A stretch of DNA of 64,000 nucleotides from Billgrantia bachuensis (GCF_011742165.1 NZ_JAAQTO010000045.1:18687-82686), one strand, 5' to 3'. Positions 1 through 9,280 are shown, counted from the first letter of the stretch. Made by a program: numbers and translations. Notes: generated by a model from the letters alone, not told the origin.

Positions 1-1
1 G

Positions 2-760
2 AGCTGGATCTCGCCCAACAAGATGGGCCCGGCGGCAATCCTCAGGGCGCTGCAACTGGCTGGCGTGATGGCGATCCAGATCATCGCCGTATGTGCCTGT
101 GCCGGCCTCATCGTCGGCGTGATCTCGCTGACCGGCGTCGGCGCGCGCTTCTCCTCGCTGCTGCTGGGTCTCGCCGGGGTCAGTCAGCTACTGGCGCTGT
201 TCTTCGCCATGTGCATCAGCATCCTGCTGGGGATGGGCATGCCCACCACGGCGGCCTATGCCGTGGCCGCATCGGTGGTGGCTCCTGGTCTGATCAATAT
301 CGGCATCCAGCCGCTGGTGGCGCACTTCTTCGTGTTCTACTTCGCGGTGGTCTCGGCGATCACGCCGCCGGTCGCGCTGGCGTCGTACGCAGCAGCGGGC
401 ATCTCCGGCGACAACGCCATGTCCACCTCCGTGGCTTCCTTCAAGATCGGCCTCGCCGCCTTCATCGTGCCGTTCATGTTCTTCTACAGCCCGGCCATGC
501 TGATGGAGGGGTCCTGGATGCAGATCCTGCGCGTCGGGGTTACCGCAACGCTGGGCATCGTGCTGCTCTCAGCGACGGTACAGGCGTGGTTCTTCGGCCC
601 AGTCAAGGCGTGGATGCGCCTGGTGATGTTCATAGGCGCCCTGTTCCTGATCTATGGTGGCATCTACACCGACATCATAGGTCTGGCCATCGGCGGGGCG
701 CTGTTCCTGTTCCAGCGCTCCATTCATGGAGGCGGCGCCAAGCCCGTCACTTCAGGCTAA
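2..760 (+). CDS. TRAP transporter fused permease, C-terminal part (cut by window start)
   Basis: Membrane subunit of a tripartite ATP-independent periplasmic transporter, which moves organic acids with a sodium or proton gradient. The frame is already open at base 2 and runs 252 codons, so only the C-terminal part is present. It is almost entirely hydrophobic, with about seven membrane segments. It carries the loop GMGMPTTAAY and the segment SAITPPVALASYAAAGI, both typical of the DctM-type domain in fused 4TM/12TM permeases. The C-terminal extra helices ending in QRSIHGGG also fit the fused form. A strong hairpin terminator follows within 35 bases. The substrate cannot be told without the binding-protein gene, which must lie to the left. 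Confidence 0.85.
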   Translation, partial: SWISPNKMGPAAILRALQLAGVMAIQIIAVCACAGLIVGVISLTGVGARFSSLLLGLAGVSQLLALFFAMCISILLGMGMPTTAAYAVAASVVAPGLINIGIQPLVAHFFVFYFAVVSAITPPVALASYAAAGISGDNAMSTSVASFKIGLAAFIVPFMFFYSPAMLMEGSWMQILRVGVTATLGIVLLSATVQAWFFGPVKAWMRLVMFIGALFLIYGGIYTDIIGLAIGGALFLFQRSIHGGGAKPVTSG

Positions 761-791
761 CGGCAGTTAATCGTACTGCCTCGAGCAAGAA

Positions 792-819
792 GGGCCTCGC
801 CATTTGGCGAGGCCCTTTT
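792..819 (+). terminator. Rho-independent terminator after TRAP permease, shared with convergent sodC
   Basis: Perfect 10-bp stem (GGGCCTCGCC with its complement at 806-815), 4-base loop ATTT, then TTTT. It ends the TRAP permease. On the other strand the bases after the stem are also T-rich, so it may serve sodC too. Confidence 0.85.
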
Positions 820-846
820 GCTTGGGCGCGCTCGGATCAGCCCCAG

Positions 847-1389
847 TCAGGCGCCGACCACACCGCAAGCCATGCGGCTGCCGCCGCCGCCCAGCGGCTC
901 GGGTTCGTCGGAGTAGTTATCGCCGCCTTCGTGGATCATCAGGCTGCGATCCTGAAGGTCTTCGACGCTGAGCCGCGGCGCCAGCACCGGCAGGGTCGCT
1001 TTCCCGTCCTCGTTGACGATCAGTACTGGCAGGTCGCCGAGGTGACCTTCTCCATAAGGGCCCTCATGACTACCGGCATCTTCGGGGTCGTAATGACCGC
1101 CTGCCTTACCGGCAGCCTGCATTTCACCCGAGTCGTTCTCACCCGGCTCGCAGCTGGCATTCTCGTGAACGTGAAAACCGTAGACACCGGGAGGCAGCTC
1201 ACTCAGGTCAGGGGTAAGCAGCAGGCCGTGATCGGTATCCTCGAAGGAGATGGTGCCGATGGACTCCTCGACACCGTCGGCCTTCACCCAGTTCATCTCG
1301 ACTTCCTGGCTCTCCTGAGCCTGGGCTTGGCCGAGACCGGTGAGCAGAAGAGTGGCAACGGCCGCTCCTGCAAAATTGGCATGGCGCAT
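847..1389 (-). CDS. sodC: Periplasmic superoxide dismutase [Cu-Zn]
   Basis: Converts superoxide to hydrogen peroxide and oxygen in the periplasm. It has 180 residues with a signal peptide (about 1-25). Copper ligands are in GFHVHE (His73, His75) and at His153 (MIHEGGD). The bridging His99 is in GGHYDP, and zinc ligands lie in the following loop to Asp119 (GHLGDLP). Cys80 and Cys175 can form the conserved disulfide, and the C-terminal GGGGSRMACGV is the family signature. The start is fixed by GGAGG seven bases upstream. The gene lies 56 bases downstream of metF on the same strand, with a strong hairpin between them, and may be partly cotranscribed. Confidence 0.96.
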   Translation of the reverse strand: MRHANFAGAAVATLLLTGLGQAQAQESQEVEMNWVKADGVEESIGTISFEDTDHGLLLTPDLSELPPGVYGFHVHENASCEPGENDSGEMQAAGKAGGHYDPEDAGSHEGPYGEGHLGDLPVLIVNEDGKATLPVLAPRLSVEDLQDRSLMIHEGGDNYSDEPEPLGGGGSRMACGVVGA

Positions 1390-1399
1390 CTAGCGTCCT

Positions 1400-1433
1400 C
1401 CTGTTCCTGAATCCATGGACATGCAGGAACAGG
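1400..1433 (-). other. Intergenic stem-loop between metF and sodC
   Basis: Perfect 10-bp inverted repeat (CCTGTTCCTG 1400-1409, CAGGAACAGG 1424-1433) with a 14-base loop. Its edge overlaps the sodC Shine-Dalgarno sequence. There is no T-run, so it is not a classical terminator. It could be an mRNA processing or stabilising hairpin, or affect sodC translation. Confidence 0.5.
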
Positions 1434-1445
1434 CTAGACCCAGAT

Positions 1446-2300
1446 TCAGCGTGCTGCCAGAGAGCCGTCCAGGTTGTCGAGGATCCTCAGGCAGGGATCG
1501 GCCTGGTTGAGAGTGTAGAAGTGCAGGCCGGGGGCACCGCCCTCGAGCAACCGTTGGCACAGCCGCGACACCACCTCGGTCCCGAACTTGGCAATGGCAT
1601 CGCTGTCGTCGCCGTAAGCCTCGAGCTGTTTGCGGATCCAGCGCGGGATCTCGGCACCGCAGGCGTCGGAGAAACGCGCCAGTTTTGTGTAGTTGGTGAT
1701 CGGCATGATGCCGGGCACGATAGGTGCCTCGACGCCCAAGGCCCGGGCACGCTCGACGAAATGAAAGTAGGCTTCGGCGCTGAAGAAGTATTGCGTGATG
1801 GCCAGGTCGGCCCCAGCCTTCACCTTACGCGCGAAGTTTTCGAGGTCGCGCTCGAAGTTCGGCGCCTGGGGATGGGATTCGGGATAGGCCGCTACGGCGA
1901 TCTCGAAGTGGTCACCGGTTTCCTCGCGGATGAACTCCACCAGTTCATTGGCATAGCGCAGCTCGCCGATGCCGCCCATGCCGGAGGGCAGGTCGCCACG
2001 CAGAGCCACGATACTGTCGATGCCCTCCTCGCGATACTGAGCCAGCAGATCGCGCAACTGCGCCTTCTCGCTGCCAATGCAGGACAGGTGCGGTGCCGTG
2101 GTGATGCCCGCCTCACGAACGGCCTTCACCGTATTCAGCGTGCGGCTCTGGGTCGAACCACCGGCCCCATAAGTGACCGAGAAGAAACGCGGGTTCTGCT
2201 CAGCCAGCGCGTCACGTACCCCCATCAGCTTCTCGCGCCCCACCTCGGTATTGGGGGGAAAGAACTCGAAACTGATGCCAAGCGGGTACGGCGTACTCAT
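1446..2300 (-). CDS. metF: 5,10-methylenetetrahydrofolate reductase
   Basis: Reduces methylene-THF to methyl-THF, the methyl donor for methionine synthesis. It is a 284-residue FAD-dependent barrel of normal bacterial length. The N-terminal FEFFPP carries the catalytic glutamate (Glu12). YGAGGST (44-50), the LRGD segment and GIMPITNY are the expected flavin and folate motifs. The open frame extends upstream, but the start at 2300 is chosen because family homology begins there and a purine-rich stretch precedes it. It belongs with ahcY and metK nearby as methyl-cycle genes, though the three are not in one operon. A 352-base structured leader precedes it. Confidence 0.96.
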   Translation of the reverse strand: MSTPYPLGISFEFFPPNTEVGREKLMGVRDALAEQNPRFFSVTYGAGGSTQSRTLNTVKAVREAGITTAPHLSCIGSEKAQLRDLLAQYREEGIDSIVALRGDLPSGMGGIGELRYANELVEFIREETGDHFEIAVAAYPESHPQAPNFERDLENFARKVKAGADLAITQYFFSAEAYFHFVERARALGVEAPIVPGIMPITNYTKLARFSDACGAEIPRWIRKQLEAYGDDSDAIAKFGTEVVSRLCQRLLEGGAPGLHFYTLNQADPCLRILDNLDGSLAAR

Positions 2301-2420
2301 GAAGGAATCTCTCTCTGTTACAGCGCCGTTCGATCGGCGCAACCTGTCGCCCTGGGGCGGCAGTCTGGTAGAAGAACATGCGTTCGGCTTTGCGAATCCC
2401 TGCATTCTGCCGCCCCGGCT
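2301..2420 (-). promoter_or_regulatory. Structured leader upstream of metF, class unknown
   Basis: Read on the minus strand, a perfect 10-bp stem (2354-2363 with 2407-2416) closes a 43-base loop. It is followed by a 6-bp GC hairpin (2323-2328 with 2335-2340, loop TTCGAT) just before the weak metF ribosome site. I do not recognise it as the SAH, cobalamin or SAM classes. The rest of the gap, to 2652, shows no gene. Confidence 0.4.
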
Positions 2421-2652
2421 GACGCCTGACCAATGAAAAGTTTCACGCTGCTGCATGAGCTTCGGTCATAAAGATTGCCTGAAAGGCTCACGCAATCCTC
2501 GAGCGGCTGCACGGCATCAAACTTCGCTAACAAAAAATCGCGGCAGTCGTATTGACCCGGATTCGAGTGGCGACGACGCTGAAATTGAGTGACTTCGAGC
2601 CCGGGCAGGGAAACGCACCGGGCGGGATCGAACCGGATGAGGAGGGACGCCA

Positions 2653-2964
2653 ATGACGCAGGATCTCATCACCGGCACCGCCGTCTTCGATGACGAGGGC
2701 AAGCAGGTCGGCAAGGTGGCCGATGTGAGCGATGTCGAGAAGGTGGGCATCATCACCGAGACGGGAAGCCGCTTCTGGGTGCCCAAGCAACTGATCGCCT
2801 ATCGCGACGAGCGCTGGATGCTGGAGCCAGGCTACACCGAGATATCGCCCTCCGAGGCCGAAGCACAGCAGGAGGAGCGCGAACTGGACGAGGCCAACGC
2901 CGAGACCTTCCCGGCCAGCGACCCTCCCTCCTTCACCATGGGCGACGAGGGCAAGGGAAGCTGA
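2653..2964 (+). CDS. Small PRC-barrel/DUF2171-like protein with acidic tail
   Basis: A 103-residue soluble protein of unknown role. The first 60 residues form a short beta-rich domain (GTAVFDDEGKQVGKVADV, then a WVPKQLI segment). This resembles PRC-barrel or DUF2171 proteins, which bind or sense membranes and cofactors in other contexts. The C-terminal part is acidic and ends with NAETFPASDPPSFT, a tail seen in many small stress-associated proteins of proteobacteria. A strong GAGGAGGG ribosome site fixes the start. It lies 27 bases before another small hydrophilic protein, probably in one transcript. The family call is by general resemblance only. Confidence 0.7.
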   Translation: MTQDLITGTAVFDDEGKQVGKVADVSDVEKVGIITETGSRFWVPKQLIAYRDERWMLEPGYTEISPSEAEAQQEERELDEANAETFPASDPPSFTMGDEGKGS

Positions 2965-2991
2965 AGCCGTAAGGACGACGAGGAGAGTCAC

Positions 2992-3336
2992 ATGGAGAGA
3001 TCACGCCAGGACCGGGCAGGTACGCAAAGCACCCAGATTCCGGAAGAGCAACGCGAGACACTGCGTGACGGGGCACGGCGACTGACCGACCGCGATATTC
3101 CCGACGAACCGACAGCAGGCCACAAGGGGGGCCGTGGCTCACCGGCCCAGGACGATGTCTACCGGCCCGACGCCAACGTCGACGACCAGAAGCATAGCGC
3201 CAAGAAACCGGGTATCGATACACGACGGGAGACGACGCCGGTCCGCGGCACGCAAGTGGCTCGCGACAAGACCGCGCACAAGGAGAACATCGACGAACAG
3301 GCCGAGCGGGCCAAGTCGAGCCGCCGCAACGGCTGA
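2992..3336 (+). CDS. Small hydrophilic, probably disordered protein
   Basis: 114 residues with almost no hydrophobic clusters. It is rich in Arg, Asp, Glu, Lys and Gln, so it is predicted to be largely unfolded. There are no cysteines, no signal peptide and no membrane segment. It has a good ribosome site (GAGGAGAG) and sits 27 bases after the PRC-like gene. A composition like this is typical of desiccation or salt-stress proteins, but I recognise no family, so the stress role is only a guess from composition and neighbour. Confidence 0.6.
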   Translation: MERSRQDRAGTQSTQIPEEQRETLRDGARRLTDRDIPDEPTAGHKGGRGSPAQDDVYRPDANVDDQKHSAKKPGIDTRRETTPVRGTQVARDKTAHKENIDEQAERAKSSRRNG

Positions 3337-3428
3337 AGCCACGGCTTGACACAGGGTCGATCGCAGCGTGCTGACAGCCGTCCCGCCGACAGGCATCATA
3401 TCGGCTTTCGGCAATGGAGAGGCAAGCG

Positions 3429-4358
3429 ATGATCGACCCTGGTGCACTGCTGGGCCCTCTCTGGACGTTGCTGGCCTTCGTCGGCTTGGGCTGGCTCGCC
3501 GCGCGGCGACTGGCGATCGACCCGCGTCCAATTGCCACGCTGCTGATCTATCTCATCGCGCCGCTGACCTTTTTCCGCGGCCTATTGCTGGGTGGTCCCA
3601 CCCCATACTACCTGCTGCTGACCCTGGCCCTCTTCCTGCTGGCGAGCCTTGTGGCTGCGATCATCAATCCCTTGGCGCAGCGTTTCCTGTCGCCCCAGGA
3701 GAGTGCTGTGCTGGCCTTCTCCTCCGGCACCGGCAACACCGGCTACTTCGGCCTGCCGATCGCCATGATTCTGCTGCCGCCCGAAGGGGTGACGCTGTAT
3801 CTCTTCTGCATACTCGGCGTGACGCTCTACGAGTTCACGGTGGGCTTTTACCTCAGCGCACGCGGCCGCTTTTCGGTGCGTGAGAGCCTGGCCAAGATCG
3901 CCAGGCTACCGCTGACCTACGCCTTTCTCGCGGCACTGCTGGTGAGTGGGCTCGGCATGACGCTGCCTGACGCGTTGATGGAAAGCCTGGCTGTATTCCC
4001 GGCCACCTACACCCTGCTCGGCATGATGATCATCGGCATGACCCTGGGCCGGGTCGCGATTCGCGAGATCGACCTGCGCTTCATGGCCGGCTGCGTGGCA
4101 ATACGCTACTTGTTGTGGCCCTGGCTGATGCTTGCCGTCGTATTACTGCTGCAAGCACTGTTGCCCCTGCCCGACGGGCTGGCCCTGGCACTGCTGCTGT
4201 TGGGCGTGGTGCCGATGGCCGCCAACGTGGTGGTCGTGGCTGTGGAGCTTGGCATCGAGCCGGAGAAGGGCGCCCTGGCAGTGCTGGTTACCACTTTGGC
4301 CGCCCCGCTGTTGATTCCGCTTTATTTGCAGCTGCTCATGCCACTGGCCGGACTGTAA
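3429..4358 (+). CDS. AEC family transporter (auxin efflux carrier-like permease)
   Basis: Inner-membrane carrier of the AEC family, whose bacterial members move dicarboxylates such as malate or malonate. It has 309 residues with about ten membrane segments. The central FSSGTGNTGYFGLPIAM segment is the conserved family signature in the broken-helix region, and the C-terminal VVPMAANVVVVAVELG is the matching second half. The start at 3429 is preferred over an in-frame ATG at 3414 because GGAGAGG lies at proper distance. It stands alone between small proteins, so the substrate is unknown. Confidence 0.9.
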   Translation: MIDPGALLGPLWTLLAFVGLGWLAARRLAIDPRPIATLLIYLIAPLTFFRGLLLGGPTPYYLLLTLALFLLASLVAAIINPLAQRFLSPQESAVLAFSSGTGNTGYFGLPIAMILLPPEGVTLYLFCILGVTLYEFTVGFYLSARGRFSVRESLAKIARLPLTYAFLAALLVSGLGMTLPDALMESLAVFPATYTLLGMMIIGMTLGRVAIREIDLRFMAGCVAIRYLLWPWLMLAVVLLLQALLPLPDGLALALLLLGVVPMAANVVVVAVELGIEPEKGALAVLVTTLAAPLLIPLYLQLLMPLAGL

Positions 4359-4424
4359 TAGATCGACTTGCAGCCGATGCCGGCGAGGCTAGCCTGAAGT
4401 GAGGCAACTCGGAAGGAAGCGATC

Positions 4425-4775
4425 ATGCATCGTCAGGCAAAATGGCTGCTGGCCATCGTCATACTGCTGTTCTTCACTCCCGCCCACGCCCACCATGGCT
4501 GGACCGGCGGCGAGACCATCGAGATCGAAGGCACCATCACCACCGTGCGGCTGGGCAACCCTCACGGCGAAGTCCAGCTGGATGTGGAGGGCGAGATCTG
4601 GACGGTGGAGGTCGGCCAACCCTGGCGCAACGAACGCGCGGGGCTGGCCGAGGGCGACCTGGCCGAAGGCGTTGAGTTGCGCGTCTCCGGCGAACATGCC
4701 GGCGAGCGGTTGATGAAGGCCGAGCAACTCTGGATCGGGGACAAGCACTACGTACTCTACCCTGACAGGATCTGA
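4425..4775 (+). CDS. Secreted small protein, DUF6152-like
   Basis: 116 residues with a clear signal peptide ending in PAHA, so the predicted mature protein begins HHGWTGGE. The rest is a small beta-rich domain with a repeated G-E-I/V pattern (EIEGTITTVRLGNPHGE and further) that resembles DUF6152 proteins. An exposed N-terminal His followed by a second His could bind copper (inference). The next gene starts 10 bases later and encodes a membrane protein, and a Cys-rich copper-type protein is close by. No catalytic motif is recognised. Confidence 0.75.
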   Translation: MHRQAKWLLAIVILLFFTPAHAHHGWTGGETIEIEGTITTVRLGNPHGEVQLDVEGEIWTVEVGQPWRNERAGLAEGDLAEGVELRVSGEHAGERLMKAEQLWIGDKHYVLYPDRI

Positions 4776-4784
4776 CCGAACGCC

Positions 4785-5249
4785 GTGGAAGCGCTGCTGA
4801 ACTGGCTTGCGGACACTGCCCTGGCCGAATGGGTGCGACTCTCGCGCTGGGGTTATGCCGCGATCAACGCCTTGCACATACTGGGTATCGCCCTGCTGCT
4901 GGGCGCCATTGTGGCCCTCGACCTGCGCCTGCTGGGCTGGCGGCGGCAGGTGCCGCTACGGGAACTGGGACGACTGCTGCAGCCGGTGGCGGCCGCGGGG
5001 CTGGGGCTGGCCATGTTGGCGGGGGCGCTGCTATTCCTCGCCGACCCCCGTGGCTACGCGGCCATGCCACTGTTTCTGTTCAAGTTGACGCTGATTGCGC
5101 TGGCCATTACCAATGCCCTGCTGCTCAACTTGGGGCCGGGGCTGGCGAACGCCACACCCCGGCGCTTGCGTCTGGCCGGTATGCTATCGCTGCTGCTCTG
5201 GCCAGCGGTAGTGTTGGTCGGGCGCTTTCTCGCCTTCGTCGAAGAGTGA
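4785..5249 (+). CDS. Four-helix integral membrane protein (DUF6644-like)
   Basis: 154 residues with four strong hydrophobic segments and short loops. The first helix contains HILGIALLLGAIVALDLRLL, a pattern found in small membrane proteins (DUF6644/DUF2214-like) that often sit beside the secreted family upstream. It starts with GTG 10 bases after the preceding stop, so the two are likely translated from one message. The ribosome site is weak, which suits coupling. Conserved His in helix two could bind metal or haem, but this is not shown. Function unknown. Confidence 0.7.
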   Translation: MEALLNWLADTALAEWVRLSRWGYAAINALHILGIALLLGAIVALDLRLLGWRRQVPLRELGRLLQPVAAAGLGLAMLAGALLFLADPRGYAAMPLFLFKLTLIALAITNALLLNLGPGLANATPRRLRLAGMLSLLLWPAVVLVGRFLAFVEE

Positions 5250-5263
5250 CTCTCCAGCAAGGC

Positions 5264-5596
5264 TTAGTGCGACGCCATGGCGATGCACGCCTCGGCGCAG
5301 CGGTGGCACGCCTCGGCGCACTGCTGGCAGTGGTCGACCTCGTGCTTGGCGCATTCGTCACCGCACGCCTTGCAGACATCGGCGCACAGACGGCACAGCT
5401 GGTTGGCGTATTCGCTGTCTTGGGCCATGAAGGAAGCCGCCAGGCGGCAGATCTGCGCACACTGCATGTCCAGGCGGATGCACTCCGCCATCATCTTGAC
5501 GTCGTCCTCCTTGAGGCAGGAAGTGGCGCAGCGGTCGCAGTAGGCGGCGCAGACGTGGCAGGCCTCGATACACGACTTGTAGTGACCAAAATCCAT
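5264..5596 (-). CDS. Cys-rich four-helix bundle protein (DUF326, copper storage type)
   Basis: 110 residues with 19 cysteines spaced as CxxxC/CxxC along amphipathic helices, starting SCIEACHVCAAYCDRC. This is the pattern of DUF326 proteins, including the Csp copper-storage proteins that hold Cu(I) inside a four-helix bundle. There is no signal peptide, so it would be the cytosolic type (Csp3-like). The start at ATG 5596 is chosen because GGAG lies eight bases upstream; the GTG at 5605 overlaps that site. It converges with the secreted/membrane pair at 4425-5249. Role in copper buffering is inferred from the family. Confidence 0.9.
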   Translation of the reverse strand: MDFGHYKSCIEACHVCAAYCDRCATSCLKEDDVKMMAECIRLDMQCAQICRLAASFMAQDSEYANQLCRLCADVCKACGDECAKHEVDHCQQCAEACHRCAEACIAMASH

Positions 5597-5720
5597 CTCG
5601 TTCACTCCTATTGTCGGTCGGTTGGGACGCGAGGGAACCGCTCAATCCCCTCGGGTAAATGAAAGCTAGTCGACGCCAGGTTGACCCACAAGCGAACCGA
5701 TGGGGGCCCGAGCAAATGCA

Positions 5721-5744
5721 AGACGTCGCCCGTAGGCGACGTCT
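5721..5744 (-). terminator. Possible terminator after ahcY
   Basis: Perfect 10-bp stem AGACGTCGCC with its complement and a 4-base loop, 25 bases past the ahcY stop on the minus strand. The following bases are only moderately T-rich, so termination may be weak or factor-assisted. Confidence 0.55.
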
Positions 5745-5768
5745 GCTGATCTCGCCGTGCAAGTAGTA

Positions 5769-7178
<1,410 letters not shown>

Positions 7179-7201
7179 CGTCATACTCCATTCCGGGGAA
7201 T

Positions 7202-7282
7202 GGGCGCCGTTGCATCTGCGATGTCCCTGCCCGAGCCTCGTGCAACGAGTCACAGGACCCGTGCACTGCAGCGCCCCTCGGA
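7202..7282 (-). promoter_or_regulatory. SAH riboswitch controlling ahcY
   Basis: On the minus strand the leader reads CCGAGGGGCGCTGC, later GAGGCTCGG, then CAACGGCGCCC. CCGAG pairs with CTCGG to form P1, TGCA/GTGCA-type pairing forms the inner helix, and GGGCGC pairs with GCGCCC as the pseudoknot near the ribosome site. These conserved blocks and their order match the SAH riboswitch class. The element ends 23 bases before the ahcY start, as expected for a genetic ON switch. Confidence 0.93.
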
Positions 7283-7388
7283 CAGCAGCAACAGGAGCCG
7301 ACTCCACTCGGAGTCGACCTCACAGAGTTCACTACAGCAGAAGCGGTTTTTCAATCGCCCGTTGGATCGGGAGCATGGCCATGCCGAC

Positions 7389-7417
7389 AAAAAGAGGGGC
7401 GGCCATGGCCGCCCCTC
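7389..7417 (-). terminator. Terminator after the acidic lipoprotein gene
   Basis: Perfect 24-base palindrome GAGGGGCGGCC-AT-GGCCGCCCCTC (7394-7417) followed on the minus strand by five T. It lies 27 bases past the stop of the lipoprotein gene and insulates it from the ahcY riboswitch. Confidence 0.88.
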
Positions 7418-7443
7418 TCACGCGCTGCGCTCTTGTAACGAGA

Positions 7444-7869
7444 TTATGAGTTGGTCTCCTCGTCGGCCATCTCGTCGCCGGTCTCCTCAAGCTCGTCAGT
7501 CGCCTCTTCGGTTTCCTCCGCGGCTTCGTCTAGAGCTTGCTCGGTTTCCTCGGCAGCTTCGTCACCGGCCTGCTCGCTCTCCGCGGCGACTTCATCGCCA
7601 GCTTCCTCGAGCGCCTGACCGGCCTCCTGAGTCTCCTCAGCCATCTCGTCGCCGGCCTCGTCAGCCTCGGCGGCGGCAGCATCGCCGGCCTGCTCCAGGT
7701 CGCCGCCGGCCTCTTCGAGCTCTTCGCCGACATCACCAGACGTTTCCTGTTCGGTGACCGGCTCGTTGGTCGCACCCGCGTCGGCGGGTTCGTCGTCATC
7801 ACCACAGCCAGCCAGCAGAGCGCCAGAAAGGATGAGTGATGCGATCAAGGTAATTTTTCGCTGTTCCAT
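7444..7869 (-). CDS. Acidic lipoprotein with amphipathic repeats
   Basis: 141 residues. The N-terminus is a lipoprotein signal (LILSGALLAGC, lipid-bearing Cys22). The mature part is dominated by Glu, Asp and Ala in imperfect repeats of the type EEAGDEMAEETQEAG and EQAGDEAAEETEQA. These should form long, highly charged helices or coiled coils, much like late-embryogenesis-abundant or apolipoprotein-type proteins. Aromatic residues and internal cysteines are absent. It is probably anchored in the outer or inner membrane facing the periplasm, and the acidity suits a salt-tolerant organism. No known family is recognised with confidence. It has its own terminator and lies between ahcY and metK. 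Confidence 0.85.
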   Translation of the reverse strand: MEQRKITLIASLILSGALLAGCGDDDEPADAGATNEPVTEQETSGDVGEELEEAGGDLEQAGDAAAAEADEAGDEMAEETQEAGQALEEAGDEVAAESEQAGDEAAEETEQALDEAAEETEEATDELEETGDEMADEETNS

Positions 7870-7971
7870 GCTGTTTTCTCCTGTTTCGTGCGATTAGCAG
7901 CCACTGTGCCTTTCAAGGGTAGCTGGATTGTGACTGAGGTAACAAATAGTCTCTACCAATCTCACCACACC

Positions 7972-7994
7972 GACTCGCCAACGCGGGGCGAGTC
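7972..7994 (-). terminator. Possible terminator stem-loop after metK
   Basis: 8-bp stem GACTCGCC with complement GGCGAGTC, 30 bases past the metK stop. There is no T-run after it on the minus strand, so the terminator role is uncertain. Confidence 0.4.
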
Positions 7995-8023
7995 GATGCT
8001 GAATGTACGAGCGAGGGGCGTGG

Positions 8024-9244
8024 CTACAGGCCGGCGGCCTGGCGCAGTGCCGCGGCGCGGTCGGTGCGCTCCCAGGGGAAGGCGGTGAAGGTCTCGGTAT
8101 GCTCCTGACCGTTGGTATCGGTCCAGCTGTAGCTGGCTTCGAAGGGGTCACGGCCGAAGTGGCCGTAGGCCGCGGTGAGCTGATACATGGGATGCAGCAG
8201 GTCGAGCATGCGGGTGATGGCGAAGGGGCGCAGGTCGAAGTGCTCGCGCACCAGCTCGATGATGCGCGCCTCGTCCACCTTGCCGGTGCCGAAGGTGTTG
8301 ATCGACATCGAGGTGGGCTCGGCCACGCCGATGGCATATGACACCTGTATCTCGCACTTGTCGGCAAGCCCCGCAGCGACGACGTTCTTGGCCACGTAGC
8401 GCCCGGCGTAGGCGGCGCTGCGGTCGACCTTGGAGGGGTCCTTGCCGGAGAAGGCGCCGCCGCCGTGGCGTGCCATGCCGCCGTAGGTGTCGACGATGAT
8501 CTTGCGCCCGGTCAGGCCGCAGTCACCCACCGGGCCGCCGATGACGAACTTGCCGGTGGGGTTGATGTGAAACTTGGTCTGCTCGGTGAGCCACTCGGCG
8601 GGGATCACCTCCTCGATGATCTCGCGCTTGACCATGCGCCGCAGCTCCTCCTGGTCGATCTCCGGGGCGTGCTGGGTCGACAGCACTACCGCCTCGACGC
8701 CGCAGGGCATGCCCGCCTCGTCGTAGCGGAAGGTGATCTGGCTCTTGGCATCCGGGCGCAGCCACGGCAAAAGGCCGTGCTTGCGCAGTTCGGACTGGCG
8801 CTCCACCAGGCGGTGAGCGTAGTGGATCGGCGCCGGCATGAACGAATCGGTTTCGTTGGTGGCGTAGCCGAACATCAGGCCCTGGTCGCCCGCGCCCTGA
8901 TCCTCCGGCTTGCTGCGATCCACCCCTTGGGCGATATCCACGCTCTGCTTGCCGATCAGGTTGAGCACGCCGCAGGTCTCGCCGTCGAAACCGACCTCCG
9001 AGGAGGTGTAGCCGATGTCGATGATCACCCGACGCACCAGCTCTTCCAGATCGACCCAGGCAGAGGTGCTGATCTCTCCGGCGACGATGGCCACGCCGGT
9101 CTTGACCAGCGTCTCGCAGGCCACCCGGGCATGCTTGTCACGGGCGATGATGGCGTCCAGCACCGCATCGGAGATCTGGTCTGCGATCTTGTCCGGGTGG
9201 CCCTCGGACACGGATTCGGAAGTGAACAGGGAGTATTCGCTCAT
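8024..9244 (-). CDS. metK: S-adenosylmethionine synthetase
   Basis: Makes S-adenosylmethionine from methionine and ATP in the cytosol. It has 406 residues, slightly longer than the E. coli enzyme. The N-terminal [16 protein letters not shown] carries the catalytic His and metal-binding Asp. [13 protein letters not shown] is the second ATP motif. [19 protein letters not shown] is the phosphate-binding loop. It lies in the same direction as ahcY and metF, so all three methyl-cycle genes are clustered though transcribed separately. It is divergent from tkt, with about 300 bases between. Confidence 0.97.
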   Translation of the reverse strand: MSEYSLFTSESVSEGHPDKIADQISDAVLDAIIARDKHARVACETLVKTGVAIVAGEISTSAWVDLEELVRRVIIDIGYTSSEVGFDGETCGVLNLIGKQSVDIAQGVDRSKPEDQGAGDQGLMFGYATNETDSFMPAPIHYAHRLVERQSELRKHGLLPWLRPDAKSQITFRYDEAGMPCGVEAVVLSTQHAPEIDQEELRRMVKREIIEEVIPAEWLTEQTKFHINPTGKFVIGGPVGDCGLTGRKIIVDTYGGMARHGGGAFSGKDPSKVDRSAAYAGRYVAKNVVAAGLADKCEIQVSYAIGVAEPTSMSINTFGTGKVDEARIIELVREHFDLRPFAITRMLDLLHPMYQLTAAYGHFGRDPFEASYSWTDTNGQEHTETFTAFPWERTDRAAALRQAAGL

Positions 9245-9280
9245 GCGTGTCGACCCTTCTGTGTATCGTCAAAGCGCAGC

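Noticed and set aside
2301..2456. N-terminal extension of metF by 52 residues
   Set aside because: The extra residues have no similarity to the family and overlap the structured leader; the family starts at the ATG at 2300.
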